Part shown: in pieces, positions 24,996 to 32,482 of the stretch
How the letters are laid out: each line of letters begins with the position of its first letter
Numbering within the stretch: the stretch's first letter is position 1
DNA from: Gammaproteobacteria bacterium
GTDB taxonomy: Bacteria; Pseudomonadota; Gammaproteobacteria; Steroidobacterales; Woeseiaceae
Assembly (NCBI GenBank): GCA_030429005.1
Contig: JAUIDP010000024.1
Location: 1-41,924, forward strand
Length of the DNA stretch: 41,924 nt
Direction of reading: 5' to 3'
Notes under the pieces: model-generated
Told to the model about the DNA's origin: nothing
Databases searched by the model: none
Seen by the model: only the letters and a program-made list of their open reading frames with translations
Made by a program: the position numbers and the translations under genes

Positions 24996-26165
24996 TTAGT
25001 GGCTCTTGATAACCTTGACCTGCCGCGCCGCGCGCTTGCGGCGCAGGTCGTCGACATTTTGCAAGGTAATCGTATCGGTCATCCTGATGCGCCGATCCAG
25101 GTCGGCATCGATTGCCGGCGCGTTCTCCAGCTTCAGGCGATAGCGGCCGAGAGATATGATGTCGTTGTTGCGCAGCACGCGCTTCAAAGCCATCTTCGAA
25201 TTCACGAGTGTGCCGTTGGTACTGTTCAGGTCGATCAGGACGATGGCATTGCCAAAGACCTGCAGCATCGCATGGGTCTTGCTAACATACGGATCGTCCA
25301 GCGTGATATCCGCCAGCTCATTCCTGCCGATAACATACTTGCGCTCGGTGAGCTCCTGCACGTCGATCGTGTGGCCATCGCGCGTCACGACGATGCGCGG
25401 TGGCGTCTGCGCCGACTGCAACTCCGACATGCGCTGCAGGACCTCGGTAGCTCGATGATTCAGCGCTCCCGGCCAGCCGCGCGAACTCTCGCGCAGCTTT
25501 TCGCAGATGTCGACCGGAAATACCTTTTCGCTGCTGGCGCCGCCTGCCGCGATGTAGCGAGTGCGCAGGTAGATCATGGTTTCCTGCGCGGACAGCGGAT
25601 TCAGCGAATAGATCGCCGGTCGGCGCCGTGCCAGGCTGCGCATGCTGTCTTGCTGCAGCAATACTGCCAGTTTTTCCTTGCCGGTCAGGACGATCCGAAG
25701 TGCGATCTCGCTGCCGGCATCCAGCGACGACAACCAGTCCAGCAGGCGCAGGGTACTGCTGGATGCGCGGTCGATATTGTCGATGATCAACACCGGCGCG
25801 CGGCCCTCTTTGGCCTGCCCCGCCATGTATTGATTGAGCTGCTGCAGCATGGCCTCGTCCTGTTCGGCAACGCTGTCGATGCCGAACTGCGCCAACATGC
25901 CGGTTAACAGGCTGCGCGGCGTCAGTTGCGCACCGTCGAGCAATGCAACCGGTGACTGCCGCGCTGACCAGTCGCGTTGTGAGCGGGCGATCGTGCTCTT
26001 GCCGGAACCGTCCGGACCCTGCAACAGCGCTATGCCGTTGGCCTGCGCCAGCTGGCTCGCCAGGAAGCGCATCGCATCCTGGTAGGACTGGTAGGCAACC
26101 ACCAGTGACGGGTCGGCACGGCGGCCGAAAGCCTTGTTTGCTAATGAGGAATCCAGGTCAGGCAT
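24996..26165 (-). CDS. ExeA-like AAA ATPase with C-terminal FHA domain, copy A
   Basis: A 389-residue cytosolic protein. The AAA part has Walker A GPDGSGKS at 50-57, Walker B LIIDN at 126-130 and the ExeA-type 'LNPLSAQETMIYLRTRY' (about 188-204) and 'GWPGALN' (230-236). In ExeA/DamX-type proteins this ATPase is joined to a peptidoglycan-binding or SPOR domain; here it is joined to an FHA domain (about 275-347) with Gly280-Arg281, Ser295, His298 and NSTNGT (314-319), the phosphothreonine-binding set. A basic tail (about 362-389) with 'DTITLQNVDDLRRKR' follows. A paralogue at 29811 has the same layout and start offset. The role is unknown; a phosphorylation-controlled, envelope or secretion-related ATPase is an inference. 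Confidence 0.9.
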   Translation of the reverse strand: MPDLDSSLANKAFGRRADPSLVVAYQSYQDAMRFLASQLAQANGIALLQGPDGSGKSTIARSQRDWSARQSPVALLDGAQLTPRSLLTGMLAQFGIDSVAEQDEAMLQQLNQYMAGQAKEGRAPVLIIDNIDRASSSTLRLLDWLSSLDAGSEIALRIVLTGKEKLAVLLQQDSMRSLARRRPAIYSLNPLSAQETMIYLRTRYIAAGGASSEKVFPVDICEKLRESSRGWPGALNHRATEVLQRMSELQSAQTPPRIVVTRDGHTIDVQELTERKYVIGRNELADITLDDPYVSKTHAMLQVFGNAIVLIDLNSTNGTLVNSKMALKRVLRNNDIISLGRYRLKLENAPAIDADLDRRIRMTDTITLQNVDDLRRKRAARQVKVIKSH

Positions 26166-26230
26166 TTGTTCTGCTTCTTCTTGTTATGGCTGGCATTATT
26201 GCGTTTCGACGTCCGTCCGCAAGCCCGAGA

Positions 26231-26239
26231 TTGCATAAT
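26231..26239 (-). promoter_or_regulatory. Shared upstream element ATTATGCAA, copy A
   Basis: On the minus strand the sequence reads GATTATGCAATC. It begins 66 nt before ATG 26165. The same nine bases occur 67 nt before the paralogue's start (31128-31136). CCGCAAG on the plus strand accompanies both. It could be a -10 region or a regulator site. Confidence 0.5.
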
Positions 26240-26308
26240 CTGGTATTTCCCGGACAGTGTACCACCGCCCGCGGCAGCGGATGTCGCTGCGCGATTCGAT
26301 TTAGATAC

Positions 26309-26337
26309 TTGCCAACATCTGTTTACTTACCTAACAT
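26309..26337 (+). promoter_or_regulatory. Sigma-70-like promoter TTGCCA-N17-TAACAT at the kinase start
   Basis: TTGCCA at 26309-26314 and TAACAT at 26332-26337 have the ideal 17-nt spacing. The -10 abuts ATG 26338, so transcription would start near 26344, just before the in-frame ATG at 26347, giving an almost leaderless mRNA. No SD is present before either ATG. Confidence 0.5.
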
Positions 26338-26347
26338 ATGTTGGTAA
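26327..26347. promoter_or_regulatory. Inverted repeat over the -10 and start codon, possible autoregulatory operator
   Basis: TTACC (26327-26331) and GGTAA (26343-26347) flank the perfect palindrome AACATATGTT (26333-26342), with one unpaired T at 26332. It covers the predicted -10 and the first ATG of a gene whose own N-terminus is a winged helix-turn-helix. Confidence 0.45.
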
Positions 26348-27444
26348 TGACCAGCCGGGAACAACAGGTACTTTCGATCGTGCGTGATGACCCGCTGATA
26401 CCGCAGCGGGCCATTGCGAAACGGCTCGGCATCACCCGCTCGGCTGTCGCCGGGCACATCATGAACCTCACGCGGAAAGGCCTGATCAAGGGTCGCGGCT
26501 ATGTCCTCAGCGACGCACCGTACGTGGCGCTCGCCGGGGGCGCCAATGTCGATATTCATGGCCGTTCCAGCCAGCCGGTTCTGACGAAGGACTCCAACCC
26601 GGGCCACGTGCAAATCGCGGCCGGCGGCGTTGCGCGTAACGTTGCGGAGAACCTTGCACGCCTCGGCATCGCTACACGGCTGTTCTCGGCCGTTGGCGAC
26701 GACCAGCACGGCAAGTACCTGCTGCGCGCGTGCCGCGAGGCAGGTGTCGATGTCCAGGGTATCCAGCAACTGCCTGCTGGCACCACATCGACCTACCTGT
26801 CTATTGTTGATCATGACGGCGAAATGTTGCTCGGGGTCAACGACATGCAGATACTCGAACAATTGCGGGTCGAGTCGCTACAAGCATTTGCTCCATTGCT
26901 GAAGAACGCTGCCCTGCTCGTCGTCGATACGAACCTGCCGGCCGCTGTGCTGGCCTGGCTCTTCGAAATTGCGACCGACGTGCCGGTATTTGTTGACACT
27001 GTCTCCGCGGCCAAAGCGCCCCGTCTGCAACCGCACCTGCAACACGTCCACACGCTGAAGACGGGCGTCATCGAGGCCGAAGCACTCACTGGCCTGAAGG
27101 CCAATACACCGCTGCAACTGCAAAAAGTCGCGGACCGACTGCATTCTGACGGCGTCCGCCGGGTCTTTGTCACGCGTGGTGACAAGGGTGTCTTTTACAG
27201 CGATGGCCAGTCGCGGGGCACCGACACACCGCAACGCCGGAAACGGCCGGTCCGGAATGCCGGCGGCGCCGGGGATGCCTTTCTCGCAGGACTCGCATAC
27301 GCGTGGCTGCAACAGATGGACCTGGCGGACTCGATTCGCTTCGCGCTCGCAACGGCAGAACTGACGCTGGCACATCCGGGGACCAATCGGCCGGACCTGT
27401 CTGCCGAAAAAGTTAATGAAGCGATGCTGGTGCAGTATGCTTGA
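26338..27444 (+). CDS. wHTH-PfkB kinase, probable pseudouridine kinase
   Basis: A 368-residue protein with an N-terminal winged helix (about residues 5-57; 'QRAIAKRLGITRSAVAGHIMNL') and a PfkB ribokinase domain (about 63-360). The C-terminal PfkB signature is 'RNAGGAGDAFLAGLAYAW' with catalytic Asp313 in GAGD; 'GGVARNVAENLARLG' is the N-terminal signature. The downstream gene encodes pseudouridine-5'-phosphate glycosidase and overlaps it by eight bases, so phosphorylation of pseudouridine to its 5'-phosphate is the likely reaction. E. coli PsuK lacks the HTH; YeiI-like kinases have it. The start may instead be ATG 26347, three codons in. The HTH suggests that the kinase represses its own operon. 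Confidence 0.9.
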   Translation: MLVMTSREQQVLSIVRDDPLIPQRAIAKRLGITRSAVAGHIMNLTRKGLIKGRGYVLSDAPYVALAGGANVDIHGRSSQPVLTKDSNPGHVQIAAGGVARNVAENLARLGIATRLFSAVGDDQHGKYLLRACREAGVDVQGIQQLPAGTTSTYLSIVDHDGEMLLGVNDMQILEQLRVESLQAFAPLLKNAALLVVDTNLPAAVLAWLFEIATDVPVFVDTVSAAKAPRLQPHLQHVHTLKTGVIEAEALTGLKANTPLQLQKVADRLHSDGVRRVFVTRGDKGVFYSDGQSRGTDTPQRRKRPVRNAGGAGDAFLAGLAYAWLQQMDLADSIRFALATAELTLAHPGTNRPDLSAEKVNEAMLVQYA

Positions 27445-28345
27445 TGTCGCCGCGGAAGTTGCCGAAGCGATCAGGAACGGCCAGCCGGTGGTTGCACTGG
27501 AATCGACGATCATCAGTCATGGCATGCCCTACCCGCAGAATGTCGAGACTGCCAGGGCCGTCGAAGACGAAGTTCGCGCCGGCGATGCAGTGCCTGCAAC
27601 CATTGCAGTGCGCGGCGGCAAGCTCAGGGTCGGCTTGTCCGCCGAGGAAATCGAAACACTGGGTAAGACCGGGCTCAACGCGGTCAAGTGCAGCCGTCGC
27701 GACCTGCCGTTTGTCGTCGCACGCAAACTGGAGGGTGCGACAACCGTCGCCTCGACGATGATAATCGCGGCGAAGGCCGGCATCGATGTATTTGCGACGG
27801 GTGGCATTGGCGGCGTACACCGCGGCGTGGAAGAGACCCTCGACATTTCCGCCGATCTCGAAGAACTGGGGAGGACCAACGTCACCGTCGTTTGTGCCGG
27901 GATCAAGTCAATCCTCGACATTCCCCGAACGCTCGAATACCTCGAGACCCGGGGCGTTCCGGTCGTTGGCTACCAGACTGATACGCTGCCGGCATTTTAT
28001 TCGCAGAGCAGTGGCTGCCCGGTCGACTTCAGGGTCGACTCGGCCGACGAACTTGCCGCGGCAATCGTTGCAAAAAAAGCGATGCAACTCGACGGCGGGG
28101 TCCTCGTCGGCGTACCGATTCCGGCAGAACATGCACTCGACAAGGACGAAGTCGATACGTTGATTGCGGCAGCCATACTCGACATGCAGAAACAGGGAAT
28201 CAGCGGCAAGGATACGACACCCTACCTGTTGGCCAGCATCGCCGAGCGAACCTTCGGCAGGAGCCTCGATGCCAACATCAAACTGATCCTGAACAACGCA
28301 CGGGTCGCCGCTGAAGTGGCGGTAGCCTGTGCGCAATCCGCCTGA
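27437..28345 (+). CDS. psuG: Pseudouridine-5'-phosphate glycosidase
   Basis: From ATG 27437, which overlaps the kinase stop by eight bases, the protein has 302 residues, close to E. coli PsuG (about 312). Family motifs are intact: 'VALESTIISHGMPYPQN' (Glu22), 'NAVKCSRRDLP' (Lys84), 'FATGGIGGVHRG', 'VCAGIKSILDIPRTLE', and 'GVPIPAEHALD'. PsuG cleaves pseudouridine 5'-phosphate to uracil and ribose 5-phosphate using a lysine adduct and manganese. With the kinase it completes pseudouridine catabolism, and the uracil released could enter the same pyrimidine pool as that from the Fcy1-like deaminase. An uptake gene (psuT) is not seen. Confidence 0.95.
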   Translation: MLDVAAEVAEAIRNGQPVVALESTIISHGMPYPQNVETARAVEDEVRAGDAVPATIAVRGGKLRVGLSAEEIETLGKTGLNAVKCSRRDLPFVVARKLEGATTVASTMIIAAKAGIDVFATGGIGGVHRGVEETLDISADLEELGRTNVTVVCAGIKSILDIPRTLEYLETRGVPVVGYQTDTLPAFYSQSSGCPVDFRVDSADELAAAIVAKKAMQLDGGVLVGVPIPAEHALDKDEVDTLIAAAILDMQKQGISGKDTTPYLLASIAERTFGRSLDANIKLILNNARVAAEVAVACAQSA

Positions 28346-28370
28346 TCACTGTGTAACTCCGGAGCTCACT

Positions 28371-28547
28371 ATGAAAGTCATTCTCATCGCCTGGTTTATC
28401 GTTGACGGAAATGCCGCCGGCACGGCAGTAACGGCCGAGTTCGACACGATGGAGAGTTGCCAGAATGCCGCGGCGGCGCTTGCGGTCGAGGGCGGCCAGG
28501 GCAAGGGCAAGAACATCACCTGGCGACATATATGCACGCCTAAATAG
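28371..28547 (+). CDS. 58-residue protein of unknown function
   Basis: A short frame from ATG 28371 with GGAG at 28361-28364, six bases before the start, supports translation. The product begins with a short hydrophobic stretch ('MKVILIAWFIVDG'), then 'FDTMESCQNAAAALAVEGGQGKGKNITWRHICTPK'. Two cysteines (in 'ESCQN' and 'HICTP') and a pattern of 'F-T-x-x-x-C-x-x-A' resemble small periplasmic or membrane-associated proteins with one disulfide. It lies 25 bp after psuG and may be co-transcribed. I do not recognise a family. Confidence 0.7.
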   Translation: MKVILIAWFIVDGNAAGTAVTAEFDTMESCQNAAAALAVEGGQGKGKNITWRHICTPK

Positions 28548-28567
28548 CTGGATTTCAGCTCATTTTT
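28546..28567 (+). terminator. Weak hairpin with T-run after the 58-residue gene
   Basis: AGCTG (28546-28550) and CAGCT (28556-28560) form a 5-bp stem with a 5-nt loop, followed by CATTTTT. The stem is short, so termination would be partial at best. Confidence 0.3.
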
Positions 28568-28618
28568 GTGGAATCCGTCCTGTTCCACACGACGCTGCTC
28601 GCCCATACTGGCGGCGCT

Positions 28619-29809
28619 ATGGACGGATTCAGCTTGCAGGTCGCAATCTATATGCTGGGCGCTGCCCTCGCCGGCATCGCACTGGTCTGGCTGCTTCTGA
28701 GCCGGCTGCATAGCAGCAGAATTCAGGAGCAGGCTGACGACTGGCAAGGCCGCCTCGACAATGTCGTGCGCGCCCACGACCGGACACTCGGCGAGGCCGA
28801 ATCGCTGCGCGCAACGATCGAAACGCAGCAGGCGATCATTGCCCAACACGAACATGCCGTCGCGAAGACCCAGGTCGAACTGGAATCGGCCCTTGAAAAA
28901 GAGCGCCTGCTGAACAAGAACATTGTCACGTTACGTGCCGAGCGCGAGGAAACGAAGCGCAAGATGTCGTCTTTCCAGCAGGCCCTCGTCGCGGTCAAGC
29001 AACAGGCCCAGGAAATCCAGGCCGAGTTCCTGAAGTCCCGCGATTTTTACAAGAACGAACTCACCAAGGCCTTCGAACGCCGCCGCGCCGTCGAGATCAA
29101 GCTGGACGATGCGATGGCAGAACAGGACTCATTCGCCAATCTGCTGCGCTCATCGGTCACTGAAAAAGAGTCGGTCAACAAGATGCTCGTTGCCGCCAAG
29201 AAGCGGCTGGACAACATCGACGCCCTGGAGCAGAAAAACATCGAGCTCGAGGCAGAAAACGCGCAGCTTAAACACGACGCTGCCACGGCGCAGCAGGAAA
29301 TTGAGGTACTACGCCGGGATGTCGAGGAACTGGACGAGATGAAGATCCAGAACAGGGAACTGGCGCAATGCGTCACCTCCCTCGAGGAAAGCCGGCGCCA
29401 GTACGAACAGGATGCACGCCGCTACAAGGAACGAGCCGGCCAGTCGGAACAGAAGTCAGAAACGCTGCGCATCAAACTCGACGAAGTCGAGCAGAACTTC
29501 CTGGAAATCGAAAAACAGCAACGCAAGGCGCTCAAGGATGCGCGCAAGGCCACTGTCGCGCGCAAGCAGGACGTCGACGCACCGGGCGCCGAGGACCGGG
29601 ACAACCTGCAGGAGATTGTCGGTATCGGCAAGGTGTTCGAGCAGGCGCTGCATGAGCTCGGCATATTTACGTTTCGGCAGATTGCCAATTTCGATATCTC
29701 AGACATTGCCAGGGTCAATGCCGAGCTCAAGGAATTCAAAGGCCGCATGGAACAGGACGACTGGATCGGCCAGGCGAAGGAACTACACTACAAGAAATAC
29801 GGCAGCTAG
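28619..29809 (+). CDS. Membrane-anchored coiled-coil protein with C-terminal helix-hairpin-helix domain
   Basis: From ATG 28619 the protein has 396 residues; a GTG at 28568 would add 17 residues without better support. Residues about 8-30 form a single N-terminal membrane helix. Residues about 35-310 are a long charged coiled coil. The end (about 330-395) is a helix-hairpin-helix domain: 'LQEIVGIGKVFEQALHELGIFTFRQIANF' and 'FKGRMEQDDWIGQAKEL', as found in ribosomal-protein or nuclease-like HhH domains and fused to some respiratory subunits. A membrane-tethered coiled coil ending in a possible DNA-binding domain is notable. It ends one base before the convergent stop of the second AAA-FHA gene. 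Confidence 0.88.
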   Translation: MDGFSLQVAIYMLGAALAGIALVWLLLSRLHSSRIQEQADDWQGRLDNVVRAHDRTLGEAESLRATIETQQAIIAQHEHAVAKTQVELESALEKERLLNKNIVTLRAEREETKRKMSSFQQALVAVKQQAQEIQAEFLKSRDFYKNELTKAFERRRAVEIKLDDAMAEQDSFANLLRSSVTEKESVNKMLVAAKKRLDNIDALEQKNIELEAENAQLKHDAATAQQEIEVLRRDVEELDEMKIQNRELAQCVTSLEESRRQYEQDARRYKERAGQSEQKSETLRIKLDEVEQNFLEIEKQQRKALKDARKATVARKQDVDAPGAEDRDNLQEIVGIGKVFEQALHELGIFTFRQIANFDISDIARVNAELKEFKGRMEQDDWIGQAKELHYKKYGS

Positions 29810-29810
29810 A

Positions 29811-31061
29811 TCAGCGTACGGATTTCAGGCGCCGTTGCGCACGCTGCCGCCGCAGGTCGACAAGATTCTTCATCCGCAACGTGTCCGGCGAACGAATCAT
29901 CTCCTCCATGTCTGCTGTGACGGGCGGTGCATCCTGCACCTTGATACGGTGATTGCCTATCGCGATAACGTCGTCATCGCGCAGAATCGTCTTGCGGGTG
30001 ACCACCGAGTTGACGGTAAGGCCGTTGGAACTGTTCAGATCCAGCAACACCAGCGCATCGGAATACAACAGGAAGATGGCATGCACCTTGCTGACAAAGT
30101 CATCTTCGATGATGACATCGGCAAAGTCGGACCGGCCAAGAAGAACCTTGTTGCCGGTGAATACATATTCGGAGATCACCTTGCCGTTCTTGCTGATAGT
30201 CAGGCTTGGCGGCACGCGGCTGGATGTCTCGGCAACATCGAGCACGGGCAGGTTGGTTGCAGAAGCATCCCGGGTTTTTTCCGTTGCACCGTAGGTATCA
30301 ACAACGCTCAGCGGAAAGCCCGATGAGCGCTTGATAGCTTCGAGTGCAAACAGGTTCAGCATCCCTGGCCAGCCACCGGACTGCTCACGTAGCCGATCAC
30401 AGACATCGAACGGGAAGATCGTGTCGGCACGGTCGCAGCCGGCCGCTTGCAGTCGCGCGTGCAGGTAGATCATTGTTTCCTTCGACGACAGCGGCGCCAT
30501 CGTGAACACACCGGGGTCGCGCTTCGAAAAATTCTTTAATCCGTCCGAATCGATCAGGTTTTGCAATGCACGCGTGCCGCCCAGAATGAAACGCACTGCA
30601 AAACGCGTATCGATTTCGACGCCGGCCAGGATATTCAGGATACCCAGCGTACTGGGATACATGCGGTCGACATTGTCGACAATAATGACGGGCGGCCGCC
30701 AGGAGTGCGCCTGTTCGACAACGATCTGCCGGACCTCGCGAATCAGTTGCTCATCGGACGAACCGCTCGGCTGGCTGCCCAGCTGCTGCAGGGTGCGCAC
30801 CAGGAACTGTTGCGGATCCAGCTCCCGCCCGTCCAGCAACACAACATCGGTGTCGGTGGACAGGTGCAAGGAGAACTTGCGCAGGATCGTGGTCTTGCCG
30901 GCGCCGTCGGATCCGAGCAACAGGCTGATACCGCCGGCATCCTGCAGGGCGGACTCGACCGCCTTCAGTGCATCCAGGTGCGATCGATACTTTACCGTTG
31001 TCAGCGTATCGGCCTCGGTGCCAAACGCCTTTTCCCCTAGCGCCAGATGTTCTGCCTGCAT
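29811..31061 (-). CDS. ExeA-like AAA ATPase with C-terminal FHA domain, copy B
   Basis: I chose ATG 31061 (416 residues) because Walker A (GSDGAGKT, 50-57) and Walker B (IIVDN, 126-130) then fall at exactly the same residues as in copy A, and the shared upstream element is at the same distance. A TTG at 31190 would add 43 unrelated residues. The AAA part has 'MAPLSSKETMIYLHARL' and 'GWPGMLN'. A linker of about 40 residues, absent from copy A, precedes the FHA domain (about 300-375) with Gly309-Arg310, Ser324, His327 and NSSNG (343-347). The tail 'DTLRMKNLVDLRRQRAQRRLK' matches copy A. The two are clear paralogues, diverged well beyond recent duplication. Confidence 0.9.
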   Translation of the reverse strand: MQAEHLALGEKAFGTEADTLTTVKYRSHLDALKAVESALQDAGGISLLLGSDGAGKTTILRKFSLHLSTDTDVVLLDGRELDPQQFLVRTLQQLGSQPSGSSDEQLIREVRQIVVEQAHSWRPPVIIVDNVDRMYPSTLGILNILAGVEIDTRFAVRFILGGTRALQNLIDSDGLKNFSKRDPGVFTMAPLSSKETMIYLHARLQAAGCDRADTIFPFDVCDRLREQSGGWPGMLNLFALEAIKRSSGFPLSVVDTYGATEKTRDASATNLPVLDVAETSSRVPPSLTISKNGKVISEYVFTGNKVLLGRSDFADVIIEDDFVSKVHAIFLLYSDALVLLDLNSSNGLTVNSVVTRKTILRDDDVIAIGNHRIKVQDAPPVTADMEEMIRSPDTLRMKNLVDLRRQRAQRRLKSVR

Positions 31062-31127
31062 TGCCCGTTTCGCCAAGTGTGCCCAATAGAAGTATTCCTC
31101 TATATACACGCCTCGCGGACCGCAAGT

Positions 31128-31136
31128 TGCATAATG
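31128..31136 (-). promoter_or_regulatory. Shared upstream element ATTATGCAA, copy B
   Basis: On the minus strand GCATTATGCAACTTGCGG lies 67 nt before ATG 31061. It matches the element 66 nt before copy A's start. A TTCGCA hexamer 17 nt further upstream of TATGCA could be a weak -35. Confidence 0.5.
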
Positions 31137-31186
31137 CGGCCGCGAATGTTGCGAACTGTGAAACGGTTCTCGAATTGAGGCCGTTT

Positions 31187-32482
31187 TCAAAGCCGGGATT
31201 TGACGATTTCCCCGCCCTTCATGATCAATGCCAGATTCATGTCCGGATCGGTCAGAACGGAGATATCCTCGAGCGGTTCGCCGTCAATCAGGACAAGGTC
31301 CGCAAGCCAGCCCTCGCGGATTTCGCCAAAATTGCCGTGCCGATTCAGCTTGCCGGCCATGCGGATGACCCTGGCACTCTCGGACGTTGCCTGCACCAGT
31401 ATCTCAGCCGGCGTCCAGTACTCGGCCCGCTCGGTAAACTCCCTCGTCAACAGCGGGTACATGCCGGAAATCAGGTCCGTCGAAAACCCCGTGGTGATGT
31501 CGTACTTCTTGATCAGCCGGATCAGGTTCTCCTGCCCTTCGAGCACAACGGCCAGCTTGTCGAGATTGGTTGCCGAGACACCAGGCAGGTTCTGTAACTC
31601 GCGATAAACCAGCAACTGGGTGCTGATCACCACGTCATTGTCCTTGACAAATTTTGCAGTCGCATCGTCGATCAACAAGCCATGCTCGATGCAGCGGACG
31701 CCGTTCTCAACCAGGCGTCGTACCGCCTCGCTGGTGTAGGCATGCGCCAGCACGTAGGTGCCGAAATCACCCGCCGCCTGCACGGCGGCACGAATTTCCG
31801 CCGGTGACGGTTGCAGCGAATGGATCGGGTCAAACTCGGACATGACCCCGCCGCCACCCATGATTTTGATTTGCGTCGCGCCGAAACGCAGGTTTTCCCT
31901 GGCGGCTGCGAGGTGCCTGTCAACGCCGTCGACCAGCACCGACGTGCCATCGTACAGGTACGGGTTGCCGCCGGTGAGTGTCGGATTCCCGTCAGTACTG
32001 TTGCGCCAGTCGCCGTGCCCCGCTGTTTGCGAGATATAGGCACCGGACGGGAACACGCGCGGTCCCGGGATATCCCCCGAGTCGATTGCCCGGCCAAAGT
32101 GCGGATGAGTACCGCCAGCATCGCGAACACTCGTAAAGCCGCTGTCGAGGTAATGCTGCGCCACTTTGGCCGCGTAGACGTTCTGCAGTGTCGAATAGGC
32201 ATCGAAGTGCTGCCCGGGAACATGCGCCGCCAGGTGCACGTGCAGGTCAATGAAACCCGGCGACAGCACGCGATTGCCGCCATCGAGGACGGTTGTGTTC
32301 TCGCGCGCCTCGATCGGTTCACTCGACACCTCGGCGATGATGCCGTCCTGCACAAGCACGTGACCGGACGTCAGCCTCGTATCGACCCCGTTGAATATCC
32401 GTACGTTTTCGATCAGCACATCGTTTGCGCCGGCATTCATCGCCAGTGCCAGCAGCCCGGCAATTTGTATCAGTTTCTTCAC
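31187..32482 (-). CDS. Exported metal-dependent amidohydrolase
   Basis: GTG 32482 overlaps the upstream stop (TAGTG), with GGGGGAG just before it; this gives 431 residues and a signal peptide (cleavage near MNAGA). It belongs to the amidohydrolase superfamily (imidazolonepropionase/Xaa-Pro dipeptidase-like subgroup). Visible metal site residues are His81 and His83 ('DLHVHLAAH'), a candidate bridging Lys206 ('TQIKIMGGGG'), His247 ('LAHAYT'), His267 ('CIEHG') and Asp336 ('FSTDLISG'). Members hydrolyse cyclic amides or dipeptides with C-terminal proline. Substrate is not determined. It is translationally coupled to the RetSat-like oxidoreductase upstream. Confidence 0.92.
   Translation of the reverse strand: MKKLIQIAGLLALAMNAGANDVLIENVRIFNGVDTRLTSGHVLVQDGIIAEVSSEPIEARENTTVLDGGNRVLSPGFIDLHVHLAAHVPGQHFDAYSTLQNVYAAKVAQHYLDSGFTSVRDAGGTHPHFGRAIDSGDIPGPRVFPSGAYISQTAGHGDWRNSTDGNPTLTGGNPYLYDGTSVLVDGVDRHLAAARENLRFGATQIKIMGGGGVMSEFDPIHSLQPSPAEIRAAVQAAGDFGTYVLAHAYTSEAVRRLVENGVRCIEHGLLIDDATAKFVKDNDVVISTQLLVYRELQNLPGVSATNLDKLAVVLEGQENLIRLIKKYDITTGFSTDLISGMYPLLTREFTERAEYWTPAEILVQATSESARVIRMAGKLNRHGNFGEIREGWLADLVLIDGEPLEDISVLTDPDMNLALIMKGGEIVKSRL

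Noticed and set aside
24825..25907. A 360-codon plus-strand frame
   Set aside because: It is antisense to AAA-FHA copy A, which has Walker and FHA motifs throughout.
31062..31190. N-terminal extension of AAA-FHA copy B from TTG 31190
   Set aside because: The 43 extra residues have no counterpart in copy A, whereas ATG 31061 aligns the Walker motifs and the upstream element exactly.
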